A DNA stretch of 6,691 bases from Nitriliruptoraceae bacterium (lineage in GTDB: Bacteria; Actinomycetota; Nitriliruptoria; Nitriliruptorales; Nitriliruptoraceae), in contig SKNK01000460.1 in the NCBI GenBank assembly GCA_007120565.1, forward strand, positions 1 to 6,691, in the 5' to 3' direction. A model generated the notes under the pieces. The model saw only the letters and a list, made by a program, of their open reading frames with translations, was not told the origin of the DNA and did not search any database. Of the stretch, positions 6,249-6,691 are shown one piece after another (the first letter of the stretch is position 1; every line of letters begins with the position of its first letter). A program made the position numbers and the translations under genes.

Positions 6249-6691
6249 ATGACGTGGACCGAACCGGAACTCCTGAGTGTCCCGGTCGATGGAGGCGAGC
6301 TGATCGTCGGTCGGTGGGGTAGCGGTGCGACTCCGGTGCTGGCCAGCCACGGCATCACCGCGAACCACCGCAGCTTCGCCGAGGTAGCCGAGCAGTTGCG
6401 TGCCAACGGCGCGGACGTGTCGCTGTTCGCGGTCGACCATCGTGGCCGCGGCGGATCGTCGTCGCTGCCCGGTCCCTATGGGCTGGAGGCGCATGCGCGC
6501 GACCTGGTGGCTGTCGCGGACCACCTCGACATCACCGAGATGGTGGCAGACAACTTCTCAGGCCTCATCAGTGGCGGTCATGCCGAGGGACTTTTGCCTC
6601 CCGTCCTCGGCCCGCCACGCAAGGACAGTCCCCACGATCTGACTCTTTATATTGGCCAACTCGAATTTGAACTGGAATGGGAGGACCAGAC
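6249..6691 (+). CDS. Alpha/beta-hydrolase, N-terminal part; probably interrupted at about residue 99
   Basis: The ATG at 6249 has AAGAGGTG upstream (AGAGG ends 7 bases before it) and lies 28 bases after the ligase stop. Residues 1-98 look like a normal alpha/beta-hydrolase: a two-strand N-terminal hairpin (LLSVPVDGGELIVGRWG), the oxyanion-hole strand VLASHGITANHRSF (30-43), VDHRGRGGSS (62-71), and helix LEAHARDLVAVADHLDI. The catalytic-serine elbow (GHSMG-like) should follow within about five residues. Instead the frame reads MVADNFSGLISGGHAEGL and runs on, unrecognised but open, to the window end. No GxSxG is present in any forward frame after 6540, so a simple frameshift does not explain the loss. 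The gene was probably a serine hydrolase for an ester, lactone or amide related to the operon's substrate. As seen here it lacks its active site, through an insertion or an assembly join. Confidence 0.75.
   Translation, partial: MTWTEPELLSVPVDGGELIVGRWGSGATPVLASHGITANHRSFAEVAEQLRANGADVSLFAVDHRGRGGSSSLPGPYGLEAHARDLVAVADHLDITEMVADNFSGLISGGHAEGLLPPVLGPPRKDSPHDLTLYIGQLEFELEWEDQ
6543..6691 (+). other. Foreign-looking tail: possible inserted repeat or chimeric contig end
   Basis: From about 6543 the sequence leaves the hydrolase family and changes composition. By hand count, 6421-6480 is 43/60 G+C, 6543-6640 is 62/98, and 6641-6691 is 23/51. Third-position G/C in the open frame falls to 28 of 48 codons. 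The stretch carries a bulged hairpin (6582-6611) and a short GGACAGTCC palindrome-like site (6623-6631). On the minus strand, a 43-codon open frame enters from the window end and stops at 6558. It includes RAEDGRQKSLGMTA, which recalls the kind of translated intergenic repeat seen in many bacterial genomes; that likeness is an impression, not a search result. The boundary is known only to within a few bases. Confidence 0.5.
6582..6611. repeat. Bulged inverted repeat (hairpin) in the terminal tail
   Basis: GCCGAGGGAC (6582-6591) pairs with GTCCTCGGC (6603-6611) to give a 9-base-pair stem with one bulged G and an 11-base loop (6592-6602). No T-run follows, so it is not a typical intrinsic terminator. 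The preceding GTCATGCCGAG resembles the ends of dispersed hairpin repeats in bacterial genomes, which is a tentative reading. Confidence 0.45.

Noticed and set aside
1..6691. Circular molecule suggested by CCAGAC at both ends of the window
   Set aside because: A 6-base match is easily chance, and the ends (livG interior and the foreign tail) do not join into a sensible gene.

Overview
The window looks like part of a high-GC actinobacterial chromosome or metagenomic contig. The evidence is strong G/C preference at third codon positions, GTG and ATG starts, 4-base stop/start overlaps, and a pairing of a PucR-type regulator with an acyl-CoA ligase. The class cannot be fixed from the sequence; Acidimicrobiia or Nitriliruptoria-like lineages would be reasonable guesses. 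All genes are on the plus strand.

Layout: positions 2-496 hold the 3' part of a LivG-type ATPase gene. It is followed by livF (576-1457), livH (1454-2347) and livM (2368-3462, or from 2344). Together these supply two ATPases and two permeases of a branched-chain amino acid/amide-type (HAAT) ABC importer. The periplasmic-type binding protein gene is not in the window. A PucR/CdaR-family regulator (3459-4625) comes next, then a complete AMP-forming fatty acyl-CoA ligase (4622-6220), then the 5' part of an alpha/beta-hydrolase gene (from 6249). Junctions from livF to the ligase overlap by 4 bases (GTGA or ATGA; at livM only if the upstream start is used). The hydrolase follows the ligase after 28 bases with its own ribosome binding site. 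No terminator is visible, so this reads as one transcription unit.

Functional reading (inference): the importer brings in a small carboxylate-like substrate. This could be a branched-chain amino acid, but the linked acyl-CoA ligase makes a short/medium-chain fatty, branched or aromatic acid equally plausible. The ligase would trap it as a CoA thioester, the hydrolase might release the acid from an ester or amide precursor, and the PucR protein would control the unit.

Two places are not explained by this ordinary operon. The C-terminal tail of LivF is built from a 27-base tandem repeat of about three copies (1344-1424). The last ~150 bases (about 6543-6691) stop resembling an alpha/beta-hydrolase just before the expected GHSMG nucleophile elbow, become AT-richer and contain a bulged hairpin. 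That tail is either an inserted repeat or mobile sequence that disrupts the hydrolase, or a chimeric assembly end. I see no clear new biological system in the rest of the window.
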